Part shown: positions 45,825 through 55,952 of the stretch, piece after piece
Numbering within the stretch: position 1 is the first letter of the stretch
Layout: the number at the start of each line of letters is the position of its first letter
Source: Pseudomonas kielensis
GTDB lineage: Bacteria; Pseudomonadota; Gammaproteobacteria; Pseudomonadales; Pseudomonadaceae
DNA: 64,000 nt
Direction of reading: 5' to 3'
NCBI RefSeq assembly: GCF_014236655.1
Contig: NZ_JACMYG010000007.1
Location: forward strand, 124,001 to 188,000
Made by a program: the position numbers and the translations under genes
Notes under the pieces: generated by a model
Databases searched by the model: none
Told to the model about the DNA's origin: nothing
What the model saw: only the letters and a program-made list of their open reading frames with translations

Positions 45825-45972
45825 TGGTATAAAATGCGCCGCTTTCCGGGGATGCCCCGAAAGGCTTAAATCCACACACGTGTCGACACGATGACCTGGG
45901 TGCCTTCAGCTGAAGCTGCTGGTTGGTCATTGGGATACGTGGAGGCCAAACCCGACTTATTAAGGAACTATC
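45825..45972 (+). promoter_or_regulatory. rpsB promoter and probable S2 autoregulatory leader
   Basis: TGTGGTATAAA around 45823-45833 is an extended -10 box (TATAAA at 45828-45833) with a poor -35, typical where TGn precedes the box. The leader of about 130 bases to the rpsB ATG can fold: CTTTCCGGGG and CCCCGAAAG pair near 45841-45865, and a GC-rich CAGCTG/CAGCTTCAG-type stem lies near 45908-45925. rpsB-tsf operons of gammaproteobacteria are known to be controlled by S2 binding to the leader. Sequence-level match to that RNA family is not tested here. Confidence 0.5.
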
Positions 45973-46710
45973 ATGTCCCAAGTCAACATGCGCGATATGC
46001 TGAAGGCCGGTGTGCACTTCGGTCACCAGACCCGTTACTGGAACCCGAAAATGGGTAAATACATTTTCGGCGCGCGTAACAAGATCCACATCATCAACCT
46101 TGAAAAAACCCTGCCAATGTTCAACGAAGCTCTGACTTTCGTAGAGCGTCTGGCCCAGGGCAAAAACAAGATTCTGTTCGTCGGCACCAAGCGTTCCGCT
46201 GGCAAGATCGTTGCTGAAGAAGCAGCACGTTGCGGTTCGCCGTACGTCGATCACCGCTGGTTGGGCGGCATGCTGACCAACTTCAAAACCATCCGTGCTT
46301 CCATCAAGCGTCTGCGTGACCTTGAAGTGCAAGCCGAAGACGGTACTTTCGCCAAGCTGACCAAGAAAGAAGCGCTGATGCGCACTCGTGACCTGGAAAA
46401 GCTCGATCGTTCCCTGGGTGGTATCAAGGACATGGGCGGTCTGCCTGACGCACTGTTCGTTATCGACGTTGATCACGAGCGCATCGCGATCACCGAAGCC
46501 AACAAGCTGGGCATCCCGGTTATCGGCGTAGTCGATACCAACAGCAGCCCGGAAGGCGTTGACTACATCATCCCAGGCAACGATGACGCAATCCGCGCTA
46601 TCCAGCTGTACATGGGTTCGATGGCTGACGCTGTGATCCGCGGTCGCAACCACGTTGCTGGCGGCACCGAGCAGTTCGTAGAAGAAGCTCCGGTAGCAGC
46701 AGCTGAGTAA
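45973..46710 (+). CDS. rpsB: 30S ribosomal protein S2
   Basis: 245 residues. The family start [25 protein letters not shown] is intact, as are [37 protein letters not shown] and [32 protein letters not shown]2 binds the small subunit late in assembly and helps S1 attach. AAGGA lies about 7 bases before the ATG. A terminator-like hairpin separates it from tsf. Confidence 0.98.
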   Translation: MSQVNMRDMLKAGVHFGHQTRYWNPKMGKYIFGARNKIHIINLEKTLPMFNEALTFVERLAQGKNKILFVGTKRSAGKIVAEEAARCGSPYVDHRWLGGMLTNFKTIRASIKRLRDLEVQAEDGTFAKLTKKEALMRTRDLEKLDRSLGGIKDMGGLPDALFVIDVDHERIAITEANKLGIPVIGVVDTNSSPEGVDYIIPGNDDAIRAIQLYMGSMADAVIRGRNHVAGGTEQFVEEAPVAAAE

Positions 46711-46738
46711 TTGACGCCTTGGCGTTGACTCAGTAAGC

Positions 46739-46763
46739 AAAAAGGGGGCTTGGCCCCCTTTTT
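46739..46763 (+). terminator. Hairpin terminator/attenuator between rpsB and tsf
   Basis: AAAAAGGGGGC, loop TTG, GCCCCCTTTTT: a perfect 11-bp stem with a T-run. Since tsf normally shares the rpsB transcript, partial read-through is expected. Confidence 0.9.
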
Positions 46764-46900
46764 GCCACCTCGAAAACCATTTGTCGGCGCCCACTGCCTT
46801 TTTGTAACGTGCGGCAGCTAACAAAGGGTGGATCGAGAAGAATTGATCGCCCGTTCGATCGGGTGGAATGGTTGAAAACCTATCCAAGAGGAATTTGAAA

Positions 46901-47764
46901 ATGGCAGAGATTACTGCAGCGTTGGTCAAAGAACTGCGCGAGCGTACTGGCGAAGGCATGATGGACTGCAAAAAGGCCTTGACCAAGGCTGGCGGCGACA
47001 TCGAAAAAGCCATTGATGACATGCGTGCTTCGGGCGCGATCAAGGCTGCCAAAAAAGCAGGCAACGTTGCTGCTGAAGGCGCTATCGCTCTGAAGGAAGA
47101 CGGTAAATCCGCAGTCCTGCTGGAAGTGAACTCGCAGACTGACTTCCTGGCTCTGCAGGACGACTTCAAGGCATTTGTTGCTGCCAGCGTTGAAAAAGCG
47201 TTCGCCGACAAGCTGACTGACGTCGCTCCGCTGATCGAAGCTCAAGAAGCTGCTCGCCTGGTACTGGTCGGCAAGGTTGGCGAAAACGTCAACATCCGTC
47301 GCCTGGCTCGCGTTGAAGGTGATGTGGTTGGTGGCTACCTGCACGGCAACAAGATCGGTGTAGCTGTTGTTCTGAAAGGCGGCGACGTTGAGCTGGCCAA
47401 GGACATCGCTATGCACGTAGCGGCCAGCAACCCTGAGTTCCTGCTGCCATCGGAAGTTTCCGCTGAAGCGATCGAGCGCGAAAAAGCCGTGTTCCTGCAG
47501 CTGAACGAAGAAAAAATCAAAGGCAAGCCAGAAAACATTGTTGAGAACATGGTCAAAGGCCGTATCAGCAAGTTCCTGGCTGAAGCAAGCCTGGTTGAGC
47601 AGGCGTTCGTCAAGAACCCTGAAATCAAGGTTGGCGAACTGGCCAAGAAAGCCGGTGCTGAAATCGTTTCCTTCACTTACTTCAAAGTAGGCGAAGGCAT
47701 CGAGAAGCCGGTCGACAACTTCGCTGAAGAAGTTGCTGCCCAGCTGGCTGCTGCCAAGCAATAA
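46901..47764 (+). CDS. tsf: Elongation factor Ts
   Basis: Nucleotide exchange factor for EF-Tu. 287 residues. ATG 46901 gives the conserved AEITAALVKELRERTGEGMMDCKKAL start; the frame is open to 46868 but that Met is not used. TDFLALQDDF contains the TDF(V/L)A motif that contacts EF-Tu. GAGG stands about 10 bases before the ATG. Codon use in rpsB and tsf is strongly biased, as expected of highly expressed genes. Confidence 0.97.
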   Translation: MAEITAALVKELRERTGEGMMDCKKALTKAGGDIEKAIDDMRASGAIKAAKKAGNVAAEGAIALKEDGKSAVLLEVNSQTDFLALQDDFKAFVAASVEKAFADKLTDVAPLIEAQEAARLVLVGKVGENVNIRRLARVEGDVVGGYLHGNKIGVAVVLKGGDVELAKDIAMHVAASNPEFLLPSEVSAEAIEREKAVFLQLNEEKIKGKPENIVENMVKGRISKFLAEASLVEQAFVKNPEIKVGELAKKAGAEIVSFTYFKVGEGIEKPVDNFAEEVAAQLAAAKQ

Positions 47765-47786
47765 GACAGTTTTCAACTGTCGCCCG

Positions 47787-47821
47787 AAAGAGGCTGCCCG
47801 CTCACGCGCGCAGCCTCTTTT
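47787..47821 (+). terminator. Rho-independent terminator after tsf
   Basis: AAAGAGGCTGC (47787-47797), a 12-base loop, GCAGCCTCTTT (47810-47820), then T. A perfect 11-bp stem 22 bases beyond the tsf stop. Confidence 0.88.
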
Positions 47822-47973
47822 CAAATGGGAGGTCGATTTTATTTGGCTTCCCTTCGGAACTGGCTTACAAAGCCGTGTTCTGATGGCGCTGTGATAGCGT
47901 CAAGCTAGAGTAAACGCAGGCTGCAAACAGCCAGCACAGAATTTTTTAAAATACGCCGCAGGAGAGATTCGCA

Positions 47974-48717
47974 ATGGCTCAGCAGGGCAGTGGTTATCAG
48001 GCTCGCTATAAACGCATTCTACTCAAGCTTAGCGGCGAGGCCTTGATGGGCTCCGAAGAGTTCGGGATCGACCCCAAGGTCCTGGATCGCATGGCGCTGG
48101 AAGTCGGCCAACTGGTCGGTATCGGTGTCCAGGTCGGTCTGGTGATTGGGGGTGGCAACCTGTTCCGCGGCGCGGCACTGAGTGCTGCTGGCATGGATCG
48201 GGTCACGGGCGACCACATGGGCATGCTGGCCACTGTGATGAACGCCCTGGCCATGCGCGATGCGCTGGAACGTGCCAATATCTCGGCCATCGTGATGTCG
48301 GCCATTTCCATGGTTGGCGTGACCGATCACTACGATCGCCGCAAAGCCATGCGTCACCTCAACTCCAAAGAAGTGGTGATATTCGCGGCCGGTACCGGTA
48401 ACCCGTTCTTCACCACCGATTCGGCCGCCTGCCTGCGCGCGATCGAAATCGATGCCGACGTCGTGCTCAAGGCGACCAAGGTTGATGGTGTGTACACCGC
48501 AGATCCATTCAAAGACCCGCATGCCGAGAAGTTCGATCATCTGACCTACGATGAAGTGCTGGATCGCAAGCTGGGTGTCATGGACCTGACGGCTATCTGC
48601 CTGTGCCGCGACCACAAGATGCCGCTGCGCGTATTTAACATGAACAAGCCCGGCGCCCTGCTGAACATCGTACATGGCGGCGCTGAAGGGACTCTGATCG
48701 AGGAAGGCGAACAATGA
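47974..48717 (+). CDS. pyrH: UMP kinase
   Basis: Phosphorylates UMP to UDP in pyrimidine synthesis; hexameric amino-acid-kinase fold. 247 residues with [59 protein letters not shown] and [25 protein letters not shown] blocks. GCAGGAGA lies before the ATG. The last four bases overlap the frr start (ATGA), the usual pyrH-frr coupling. Confidence 0.97.
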   Translation: MAQQGSGYQARYKRILLKLSGEALMGSEEFGIDPKVLDRMALEVGQLVGIGVQVGLVIGGGNLFRGAALSAAGMDRVTGDHMGMLATVMNALAMRDALERANISAIVMSAISMVGVTDHYDRRKAMRHLNSKEVVIFAAGTGNPFFTTDSAACLRAIEIDADVVLKATKVDGVYTADPFKDPHAEKFDHLTYDEVLDRKLGVMDLTAICLCRDHKMPLRVFNMNKPGALLNIVHGGAEGTLIEEGEQ

Positions 48718-49271
48718 TCAACGACATCAAGAAAGACGCCCAGGCGCGTATGCAAAAATCCCTGGAGTCTCTGAACCTGGCGTTTGGCCAGATTCGTACT
48801 GGCAAGGCCCACCCAAGCATCCTGGGCAGCGTGATGGTGCCTTACTACGGTTCCGACACTCCGCTGAGCGGCGTGGCCAACGTTACCGTGAAAGACTCGC
48901 GCACCCTGCAGGTCGTGGCGTTCGAGCGCAACATGCTCGCTGCCGTCGACAAGGCTATCCAGAGCGCCGGCCTGAACCTCAACCCGACCAACCTGGGTGA
49001 GATGCTGCTGATCTCGATGCCGGCCCTGACTGAAGAAACCCGCAAGGGCTTCACCAAGCAGGCGCGCAGCGCAGCCGAAGATGCCCGTGTTGCCGTGCGC
49101 AATATTCGTCGTGATGCCTTGGGTGAGCTGAAGAAGCTGGTCAAGGACAAGGAAATCAGCGAAGACGAAGAGCGTCGTGCAATCGCCGATATCGATAAGT
49201 TGACCAAGGAGTCTGAGGCCCTGATCACCAAGGCCACGGAAGATAAAGAAAAGGACCTGATGGCCGTATAA
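48714..49271 (+). CDS. frr: Ribosome recycling factor
   Basis: Splits post-termination ribosomes with EF-G. 185 residues, the family length. Domain I is a three-helix bundle ([20 protein letters not shown], then RTGKAHPS); domain II is the central beta part; the C-terminal helix has [18 protein letters not shown]. The ATG overlaps the stop of pyrH. Followed after 17 bases by uppS. Confidence 0.97.
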   Translation: MINDIKKDAQARMQKSLESLNLAFGQIRTGKAHPSILGSVMVPYYGSDTPLSGVANVTVKDSRTLQVVAFERNMLAAVDKAIQSAGLNLNPTNLGEMLLISMPALTEETRKGFTKQARSAAEDARVAVRNIRRDALGELKKLVKDKEISEDEERRAIADIDKLTKESEALITKATEDKEKDLMAV

Positions 49272-49288
49272 GGGGTCAGGACGCCTTC

Positions 49289-50044
49289 ATGGAAAAGACC
49301 AAGCAGCCTGCGCTGTCCACGGTGCCGCGACATGTCGCGATCATCATGGACGGCAATAATCGCTGGGCAAAAAAACGTTTCTTGCCCGGCGTAGCCGGGC
49401 ACAAGGCAGGCGTCGATGCTGTGCGCGCCGTGATTGAGGTGTGCGCGGAATCGGGGGTGGAAGTCCTGACCCTGTTCGCGTTTTCCAGTGAGAACTGGCA
49501 GCGCCCGGCCGATGAAGTCAGTGCCTTGATGGACCTGTTCTTCAAGGCGTTGCGTCGCGAGGCCAAGCGCCTCAACGACAACAACATCACCTTGCGCATC
49601 ATTGGCGACCGCTCGCGCTTTCATCCCGAACTTCAGGCAGCCATGCGTGAAGCCGAGGCGATGACGGCCGGAGCCAATCGTTTTGTCCTGCAAATCGCTG
49701 CCAACTACGGTGGTCAGTGGGACATCGCCCAGGCTGCGCAGCGTCTGGCGCGAGAAGTTCAGGCCGGCCACCTGCGGCCGGACGACATCACGCCAGATTT
49801 GCTGCAGACCTGCCTGTCCACCGGCGACCTGCCGTTGCCGGACCTGTGCATTCGCACCGGTGGCGAGCATCGCATCAGCAACTTCCTGTTGTGGCAGATG
49901 GCCTATTCCGAGTTGTACTTCTCCGACCTGTTCTGGCCGGACTTCAAACACGAAGCCATGCGCACTGCACTGGCCGATTTCGCTTCTCGCCAACGTCGCT
50001 TCGGTAAAACGAGCGAACAGGTCGAAGCTGGAGCCCGGGTTTAA
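49289..50044 (+). CDS. uppS: Undecaprenyl diphosphate synthase
   Basis: Makes the C55 isoprenoid carrier for peptidoglycan, from farnesyl diphosphate and isopentenyl diphosphate. 251 residues, cis-prenyltransferase fold with VAIIMDGNNRWAKKRFLPGV (catalytic Asp), the FSSENWQRP block and the C-terminal LCIRTGGEHRISNFLLWQ, SELYFSDLFWPDF. Its stop codon shares one base with the cdsA start (TAATG). Confidence 0.97.
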   Translation: MEKTKQPALSTVPRHVAIIMDGNNRWAKKRFLPGVAGHKAGVDAVRAVIEVCAESGVEVLTLFAFSSENWQRPADEVSALMDLFFKALRREAKRLNDNNITLRIIGDRSRFHPELQAAMREAEAMTAGANRFVLQIAANYGGQWDIAQAAQRLAREVQAGHLRPDDITPDLLQTCLSTGDLPLPDLCIRTGGEHRISNFLLWQMAYSELYFSDLFWPDFKHEAMRTALADFASRQRRFGKTSEQVEAGARV

Positions 50045-50850
50045 TGCTTAAACAACGAATCATCACGGCACTGATCCTGCTGCCAATCGCCCTGTGCGGG
50101 TTTTTCCTGCTCGAAGGTTCCGCTTTTGCGCTGTTCATCGGCCTGGTGGTGACCCTGGGGGCCTGGGAGTGGGCGCGCCTGGCTGGCTTCGAGGCGCAGT
50201 CGATGCGTGTCGCCTATGGGGCTGTGGTGGCCGCGATGCTGCTGGTCCTGCATCTGGTGCCCGGGCTTGCGCCTTGGGTGTTGGGCGCAGCCGTGCTGTG
50301 GTGGGGCGTAGCGACTTTCCTGGTGCTGACCTATCCCAAGACCAGCGAGCACTGGGCGAGTGCCGCCTGCAAGCTGGTGATCGGCCTGCTGATTCTGTTG
50401 CCGGCCTGGCAAGGCCTGGTGCTGATCAAGCAATACCCGCTGGGTAACTGGCTGATCATGGCGGTCATGGTGCTGGTCTGGGGGGCGGACATCGGCGCTT
50501 ACTTCTCCGGCCGGGCCTTCGGCAAGCGCAAGCTGGCGCCGCTGGTCAGTCCTGGCAAGAGCTGGGAAGGGGTGTATGGCGGCCTGCTCTTGAGCCTGGT
50601 GATTACCCTGGTCGTTGGCCTGGTGCGTGACTGGAGTGTGGGTCAGTTGCTCATGGGGCTGATCGGCGCGGCGATCATCGTGTTCATCTCGGTGGTCGGC
50701 GACCTGACCGAAAGCATGTTCAAACGTCAGTCCGGGATCAAGGACAGCAGTAACCTGTTGCCGGGTCATGGCGGTGTGCTGGATCGAATCGACAGCCTGA
50801 CCGCAGCAATCCCCTTGTTCGCTGTGTTGTTGTGGATGGCCGCACCGTGA
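50044..50850 (+). CDS. cdsA: Phosphatidate cytidylyltransferase
   Basis: Makes CDP-diacylglycerol from phosphatidate and CTP in the inner membrane. 268 residues with about eight membrane helices. The C-terminal signature [20 protein letters not shown] followed by DRIDS is complete. The start overlaps uppS by one base and the end overlaps dxr (GTGA), so three genes are translated in series. Its substrate pathway begins with PlsB, also encoded in this window. Confidence 0.97.
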   Translation: MLKQRIITALILLPIALCGFFLLEGSAFALFIGLVVTLGAWEWARLAGFEAQSMRVAYGAVVAAMLLVLHLVPGLAPWVLGAAVLWWGVATFLVLTYPKTSEHWASAACKLVIGLLILLPAWQGLVLIKQYPLGNWLIMAVMVLVWGADIGAYFSGRAFGKRKLAPLVSPGKSWEGVYGGLLLSLVITLVVGLVRDWSVGQLLMGLIGAAIIVFISVVGDLTESMFKRQSGIKDSSNLLPGHGGVLDRIDSLTAAIPLFAVLLWMAAP

Positions 50851-52037
50851 GCCGGCCACAACAGATCACGGTCCTGGGTGCGACCGGCTCCATAGGCCTG
50901 AGTACCCTGGACGTCATCGCTCGCCACCCTGAGCGTTTCCAAGTCTTTGCCTTGAGCGGCTTCTCGCGCCTTAGCGAGTTGCTCGCCTTGTGCATCCGTC
51001 ACGTGCCGCGCTTTGCCGTGGTCCCGCAGCCAGAGGCGGCTCGCCGTCTGCAGGATGATCTGCGGGCTGCTGGCCTGGCGACCCGTGTGCTGGTGGGGGA
51101 GGAGGGGCTGTGCCAGGTGGCTGCCGATCCCGAAGTGGATGCCGTGATGGCGGCGATAGTCGGTGCGGCAGGACTGCGCCCGACCCTGGCGGCAGTGGAG
51201 GCTGGCAAGAAGATTCTGCTGGCCAACAAAGAGGCGCTGGTGATGTCCGGCGCCTTGTTCATGCAGGCGGTGCACAAGAGCGGTTCGGTATTGTTGCCGA
51301 TCGACAGTGAGCACAACGCGATCTTCCAGTGCATGCCGACGGACTTCTCCCGCGGACTGGGCAATGTCGGGGTGCGGCGGATTCTGCTGACCGCGTCTGG
51401 CGGCCCGTTCCGCCAGACCGCCCTGGCCGAGCTGGCACATGTCACGCCGGATCAGGCCTGTGCCCATCCCAACTGGTCCATGGGGCGCAAGATTTCGGTC
51501 GACTCGGCGAGCATGATGAACAAGGGTCTGGAGCTGATCGAGGCCTGCTGGCTGTTCGATGCCAAGCCGTCCCAGGTCGAGGTGGTGATCCATCCGCAGA
51601 GCGTGATTCACTCGTTGGTCGACTACGTGGACGGTTCGGTGCTGGCCCAGCTGGGCAACCCTGATATGCGCACGCCCATCGCCAATGCGCTGGCCTGGCC
51701 TGAGCGGATCGACTCCGGCGTGGCGCCGCTGGATCTGTTTGCCATTGCGCGCCTGGACTTCCAGGCGCCCGATGAAGAGCGTTTCCCGTGCCTGCGTCTG
51801 GCACGCCAGGCGGCCGAGGCGGGTAACAGCGCGCCGGCCATGTTGAATGCGGCCAATGAGGTGGCGGTTGCCGCCTTTCTGGATGGGCGTGTCCGCTACC
51901 TGGAGATCGCGAGTATCATCGAGGAAGTATTGAACCTTGAACCGGTAGTGGCTGTGGCGGATCTCGAGGCAGTGTTTACGGCGGACGCGAAAGCGCGTGT
52001 ACTGGCGCAGCATTGGTTGAGCCGTCACGGGCGATAG
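50847..52037 (+). CDS. dxr: 1-deoxy-D-xylulose 5-phosphate reductoisomerase
   Basis: Second step of the MEP isoprenoid pathway, which feeds UppS. 396 residues from GTG 50847, which overlaps the cdsA stop; an ATG at 50832 is possible but would add residues (MDGRT) encoded inside cdsA. NADPH site [43 protein letters not shown] with the metal Asp and Glu, LTASGGPFR and [20 protein letters not shown] are all present. Confidence 0.96.
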   Translation: MSRPQQITVLGATGSIGLSTLDVIARHPERFQVFALSGFSRLSELLALCIRHVPRFAVVPQPEAARRLQDDLRAAGLATRVLVGEEGLCQVAADPEVDAVMAAIVGAAGLRPTLAAVEAGKKILLANKEALVMSGALFMQAVHKSGSVLLPIDSEHNAIFQCMPTDFSRGLGNVGVRRILLTASGGPFRQTALAELAHVTPDQACAHPNWSMGRKISVDSASMMNKGLELIEACWLFDAKPSQVEVVIHPQSVIHSLVDYVDGSVLAQLGNPDMRTPIANALAWPERIDSGVAPLDLFAIARLDFQAPDEERFPCLRLARQAAEAGNSAPAMLNAANEVAVAAFLDGRVRYLEIASIIEEVLNLEPVVAVADLEAVFTADAKARVLAQHWLSRHGR

Positions 52038-52091
52038 GTGTTGCGGCAGGTTTGCCCGCACCAGCGCTGAATAGGATTGCGGAGAAAGTAG

Positions 52092-53444
52092 ATGAGCGCG
52101 CTCTATATGATTGTCGGCACCCTGGTAGCCCTGGGCGTGCTGGTCACCTTCCATGAATTCGGCCATTTCTGGGTCGCGCGTCGCTGTGGCGTCAAGGTTC
52201 TGCGTTTTTCCGTAGGCTTCGGCATGCCGTTGCTGCGCTGGCATGATCGCCAGGGTACCGAGTTCGTGATTGCCGCCATCCCGCTGGGTGGCTACGTGAA
52301 AATGCTCGATGAGCGTGAAGGCGAAGTGCCGGCCGAGCAATTGGAGCAATCCTTCAATCGCAAATCGGTTCGCCAGCGTATCGCTATCGTTGCTGCTGGC
52401 CCTATCGCCAACTTCCTGCTGGCCCTGGTGTTCTTCTGGGTCCTGGCCATGCTCGGTACCGAGCAGATTCGCCCGGTGATTGGTGGGGTTGAAGTCGGCA
52501 GTATCGCCGCCAAGGCCGGCTTGAGCCCGGGTCAGGAAATCGTCGCCGTCGATGGCGAGGCCACTTCCGGTTGGGCCGCCGTCAATCTGCAACTGGTGCG
52601 CCGCCTGGGTGAGAGTGGCGCAGTGCAGTTGTTGGTGCGCGAAGAGGGCTCCACTGCCGATACCCCCCGTGAACTGATTCTGGACCAGTGGCTCAAGGGC
52701 GCCGATGAGCCTGATCCGATTCGCTCCCTCGGCATTCGTCCGTGGCGTCCGGCCTTGCCGCCGGTCCTGGCTGAACTTGATCCCAAGGGGCCGGCCCAGG
52801 CGGCTGGTTTGAAAACCGGCGACCGACTGTTGCAGCTCGATGGCCAGGCGCTGACGGATTGGCAGCAAGTGGTCGATTGGGTGCGTTTACGTCCTGAAAC
52901 CAAAATTGTGCTGCAGGTCGAGCGCGACGGTGCTCGAATCGACGTCCCTGTGACTTTGGGAGCCCGGGGTGACGCTAAGGCCGCCATGGGTTACCTGGGG
53001 GCAGGGGTGAAAGCTGTCGATTGGCCACCAACGATGATTCGTGAGGTCAGCTTCGGTCCTGTAGCGGCCATTGGCGAAGGGGCGCGACGCACCTGGACCA
53101 TGAGTGTGCTGACCCTCGATTCGCTGAAGAAAATGTTGTTCGGCGAGCTCTCGGTAAAAAACTTGAGTGGACCGATAACCATTGCTAAAGTGGCGGGCGC
53201 TTCTGCCCAGTCGGGCGTCGCTGATTTCCTGAATTTCCTTGCTTATCTGAGTATTAGCCTGGGGGTTCTGAATTTGTTGCCCATTCCTGTACTGGATGGG
53301 GGGCATTTGTTGTTTTATCTGATTGAGTGGGCGCGTGGTCGTCCCTTGTCGGATCGGGTGCAAGGTTGGGGGATACAGATCGGTATCAGTTTGGTGGTCG
53401 GGGTGATGTTGCTTGCCTTGGTCAACGATCTGGGTCGACTGTAA
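52092..53444 (+). CDS. rseP: Site-2 intramembrane protease RseP (MucP)
   Basis: 450 residues, zinc protease in the inner membrane. The HEFGH motif is at residues 21-25 in the first helix and the second metal-ligand block NLLPIPVLDGGHLLF near residue 400. Two PDZ domains lie between (about 115-290), with GSIAAKAGLSPGQEIVAVDG and GPAQAAGLKTGDRLLQLDG. In Pseudomonas it cleaves the anti-sigma factor MucA and so releases AlgU; an AlgU-type promoter is found at 8,043-8,070 in this window. Confidence 0.97.
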   Translation: MSALYMIVGTLVALGVLVTFHEFGHFWVARRCGVKVLRFSVGFGMPLLRWHDRQGTEFVIAAIPLGGYVKMLDEREGEVPAEQLEQSFNRKSVRQRIAIVAAGPIANFLLALVFFWVLAMLGTEQIRPVIGGVEVGSIAAKAGLSPGQEIVAVDGEATSGWAAVNLQLVRRLGESGAVQLLVREEGSTADTPRELILDQWLKGADEPDPIRSLGIRPWRPALPPVLAELDPKGPAQAAGLKTGDRLLQLDGQALTDWQQVVDWVRLRPETKIVLQVERDGARIDVPVTLGARGDAKAAMGYLGAGVKAVDWPPTMIREVSFGPVAAIGEGARRTWTMSVLTLDSLKKMLFGELSVKNLSGPITIAKVAGASAQSGVADFLNFLAYLSISLGVLNLLPIPVLDGGHLLFYLIEWARGRPLSDRVQGWGIQIGISLVVGVMLLALVNDLGRL

Positions 53445-53464
53445 CGCTTCGCTGAATTGCGAAT

Positions 53465-53488
53465 CTGCCGCATTTTGCGGCAGTTTTT
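53465..53488 (+). terminator. Terminator-like hairpin between rseP and bamA
   Basis: CTGCCGCA, loop TTT, TGCGGCAG, then TTTTT. It is 20 bases after the rseP stop and 29 before bamA, so it may reduce, rather than stop, expression of bamA from upstream promoters. Confidence 0.85.
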
Positions 53489-53516
53489 ATTGCCAGTTGG
53501 AATAAGAAAGGACTTC

Positions 53517-55907
53517 ATGAAACGTCTGCTGCTAACTGCGGTTCTCACCGTATTGATGATCGCCGAAGTTCACGCCGAGTCCTTCACTATCTCCGATATT
53601 CGCGTCAACGGCCTCCAGCGGGTATCCGCCGGCAGCGTCTTTGGTGCCTTGCCGTTGAACGTCGGTGAACAGGCGGATGATCGTCGCCTGGTCGAATCCA
53701 CTCGTGCGCTGTTCAAAACCGGTTTCTTCCAGGACATCCAGTTGGGTCGCGACGGCAACGTCCTGGTCATCACGGTAGTCGAGCGTCCATCTGTCGCCAG
53801 TATCGAGATCGAAGGCAACAAGGCGATCTCCACTGAAGACTTGATGAAGGGCCTCAAGCAATCCGGCCTGGCTGAAGGCGAAATCTTCCAGCGTGCAACC
53901 CTCGAAGGCGTGCGTAACGAACTGCAGCGCCAGTACGTGGCTCAAGGCCGCTACTCGGCCACCGTTGATACCGAAGTGGTCCCCCAGCCGCGCAACCGCG
54001 TGGGCCTGAAGGTCAACATCAACGAAGGCACCGTTGCCGCTATCCAGCACATCAACGTGGTGGGTAACACGGTTTTCCCCGACGAAGACCTGATCGACCT
54101 GTTCGAACTCAAGACCACCAACTGGTTGTCGTTCTTCAAGAACGATGACAAGTACGCCCGTGAAAAACTCTCCGGTGACCTCGAGCGCCTGCGCTCCTAC
54201 TACCTGGACCGCGGCTATATCAACATGGATATCGCTTCGACCCAGGTGTCCATCACCCCGGACAAGAAGCACGTCTACATCACTGTCAACGTCAACGAAG
54301 GCCAGAAGTACAACGTTCGTGACGTGAAGCTCAGCGGCGACCTGAAAGTGCCTGAAGACCAGGTCAAGGCGTTGTTGCTGGTGCAGAAAGGCCAGGTGTT
54401 CTCGCGCAAGCTGATGACCACCACTTCCGAACTGATCACCCGTCGCCTGGGTAACGAGGGCTACACCTTCGCCAACGTCAACGGCGTGCCTCAGCCCCAC
54501 GACGAAGACCACACGGTCGATATCACCTTCGTGGTCGATCCCGGCAAGCGTGCCTACGTCAACCGTATCAACTTCCGTGGCAACACCAAGTCCGAAGACG
54601 AAGTGCTGCGTCGTGAAATGCGCCAGATGGAAGGTGGCTGGGCTTCGACCTACCTGATCGACCAGTCCAAGACCCGTCTGGAACGCCTGGGCTTCTTCAA
54701 GGAAGTCAACGTCGAGACACCGGCTGTACCGGGTGTCGATGACCAGGTAGACGTCAACTACAGCGTTGAAGAACAAGCATCCGGCTCGATTACCGCCAGC
54801 GTCGGTTTTGCCCAGAGCGCCGGTCTGATCCTGGGTGGTTCGATTACCCAGAACAACTTCCTGGGTACCGGTAACAAGGTCAGCATCGGTTTGACCCGCA
54901 GTGAATACCAGAGCCGCTATAACTTCGGTTACGTGGACCCCTACTGGACAGCTGATGGCGTGAGCCTGGGTTACAACGCGTTCTACCGCACCACTGACTA
55001 CGATGAGCTCGACACCGACGTTTCCAGCTACGCCGTGGACAGCCTGGGTGCCGGTGTCAGCGTGGGTTACCCGATCAGCGAGACTTCGCGCCTGACCTTT
55101 GGCCTGAACGCACAGCAAGACAAGATCAAGACCGGCCAGTACACCGTCGACGAGATCTTCGACTTCGTTAACCGTGAAGGCGACCAGTACCTGAACTTCA
55201 AGGCTTCGGCCGGCTGGTCGGAGTCGACCCTGAACAAAGGCGTATTGGCTACCCGTGGTCACTCCCAGAGCGTGACCCTGGAAACCACCGTGCCGGGCAG
55301 CGACCTGTCGTTCTTTAAACTCGACTACCGTGGCCAGTTGTTCCAGCCATTGACCGATAACTACACCCTGCGCCTGCACACTGAGCTGGGCTACGGTGAC
55401 GGCTACGGCTCGACGGATGGCTTGCCATTCTACGAAAACTACTATGCTGGTGGTTTCAACTCGGTTCGTGGCTTCAAGGACAGTACCTTGGGTCCGCGCA
55501 GTACTCCGAGCCGTGGTGTAAAAGATACGGGGAACCAAGGTACGGCTCTCGACCCGGACCAGGATCCGCTGCCGTTTGGTGGTAACGTCCTGATCCAGGG
55601 TGGTGCCGAGCTGTTGTTCCCGCTGCCATTCGTCAAGGATCAACGTTCACTGCGTACTTCCGTGTTCTGGGATGTCGGTAACGTGTTTGACTCCAAGTGC
55701 GAGCAGACCAAGAACACCGCGCCTGATTCGTACTCGAACACGCAGTGCAACGACGTCAGCCTCAGCAACCTGGCCAGCTCCGTGGGTATTGGTGTGACCT
55801 GGGTTACCGCATTGGGTCCTTTGAGCTTTGCTCTGGCCATGCCGGTGAAAGAACCGGATAACGCTGAAACCCAAGTGTTCCAATTTTCCCTCGGCCAGAC
55901 GTTCTAA
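53517..55907 (+). CDS. bamA: Outer-membrane protein assembly factor BamA
   Basis: 796 residues from ATG 53517 (AAGAAAGGA upstream). Signal peptide MKRLLLTAVLTVLMIAEVHA, then five POTRA domains (about 21-420, starting SFTISDIRVNGLQRVSAGSV) and a C-terminal 16-strand barrel. The conserved lid motif VRGF is in FNSVRGFKDSTLG, and the protein ends in FSLGQTF, an aromatic-ended beta-signal. Inserts beta-barrel proteins into the outer membrane. Confidence 0.97.
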   Translation: MKRLLLTAVLTVLMIAEVHAESFTISDIRVNGLQRVSAGSVFGALPLNVGEQADDRRLVESTRALFKTGFFQDIQLGRDGNVLVITVVERPSVASIEIEGNKAISTEDLMKGLKQSGLAEGEIFQRATLEGVRNELQRQYVAQGRYSATVDTEVVPQPRNRVGLKVNINEGTVAAIQHINVVGNTVFPDEDLIDLFELKTTNWLSFFKNDDKYAREKLSGDLERLRSYYLDRGYINMDIASTQVSITPDKKHVYITVNVNEGQKYNVRDVKLSGDLKVPEDQVKALLLVQKGQVFSRKLMTTTSELITRRLGNEGYTFANVNGVPQPHDEDHTVDITFVVDPGKRAYVNRINFRGNTKSEDEVLRREMRQMEGGWASTYLIDQSKTRLERLGFFKEVNVETPAVPGVDDQVDVNYSVEEQASGSITASVGFAQSAGLILGGSITQNNFLGTGNKVSIGLTRSEYQSRYNFGYVDPYWTADGVSLGYNAFYRTTDYDELDTDVSSYAVDSLGAGVSVGYPISETSRLTFGLNAQQDKIKTGQYTVDEIFDFVNREGDQYLNFKASAGWSESTLNKGVLATRGHSQSVTLETTVPGSDLSFFKLDYRGQLFQPLTDNYTLRLHTELGYGDGYGSTDGLPFYENYYAGGFNSVRGFKDSTLGPRSTPSRGVKDTGNQGTALDPDQDPLPFGGNVLIQGGAELLFPLPFVKDQRSLRTSVFWDVGNVFDSKCEQTKNTAPDSYSNTQCNDVSLSNLASSVGIGVTWVTALGPLSFALAMPVKEPDNAETQVFQFSLGQTF

Positions 55908-55952
55908 GCGTCTGTCCCAAGACAACGACAATGGATTTTGTAGGAGTGCATC

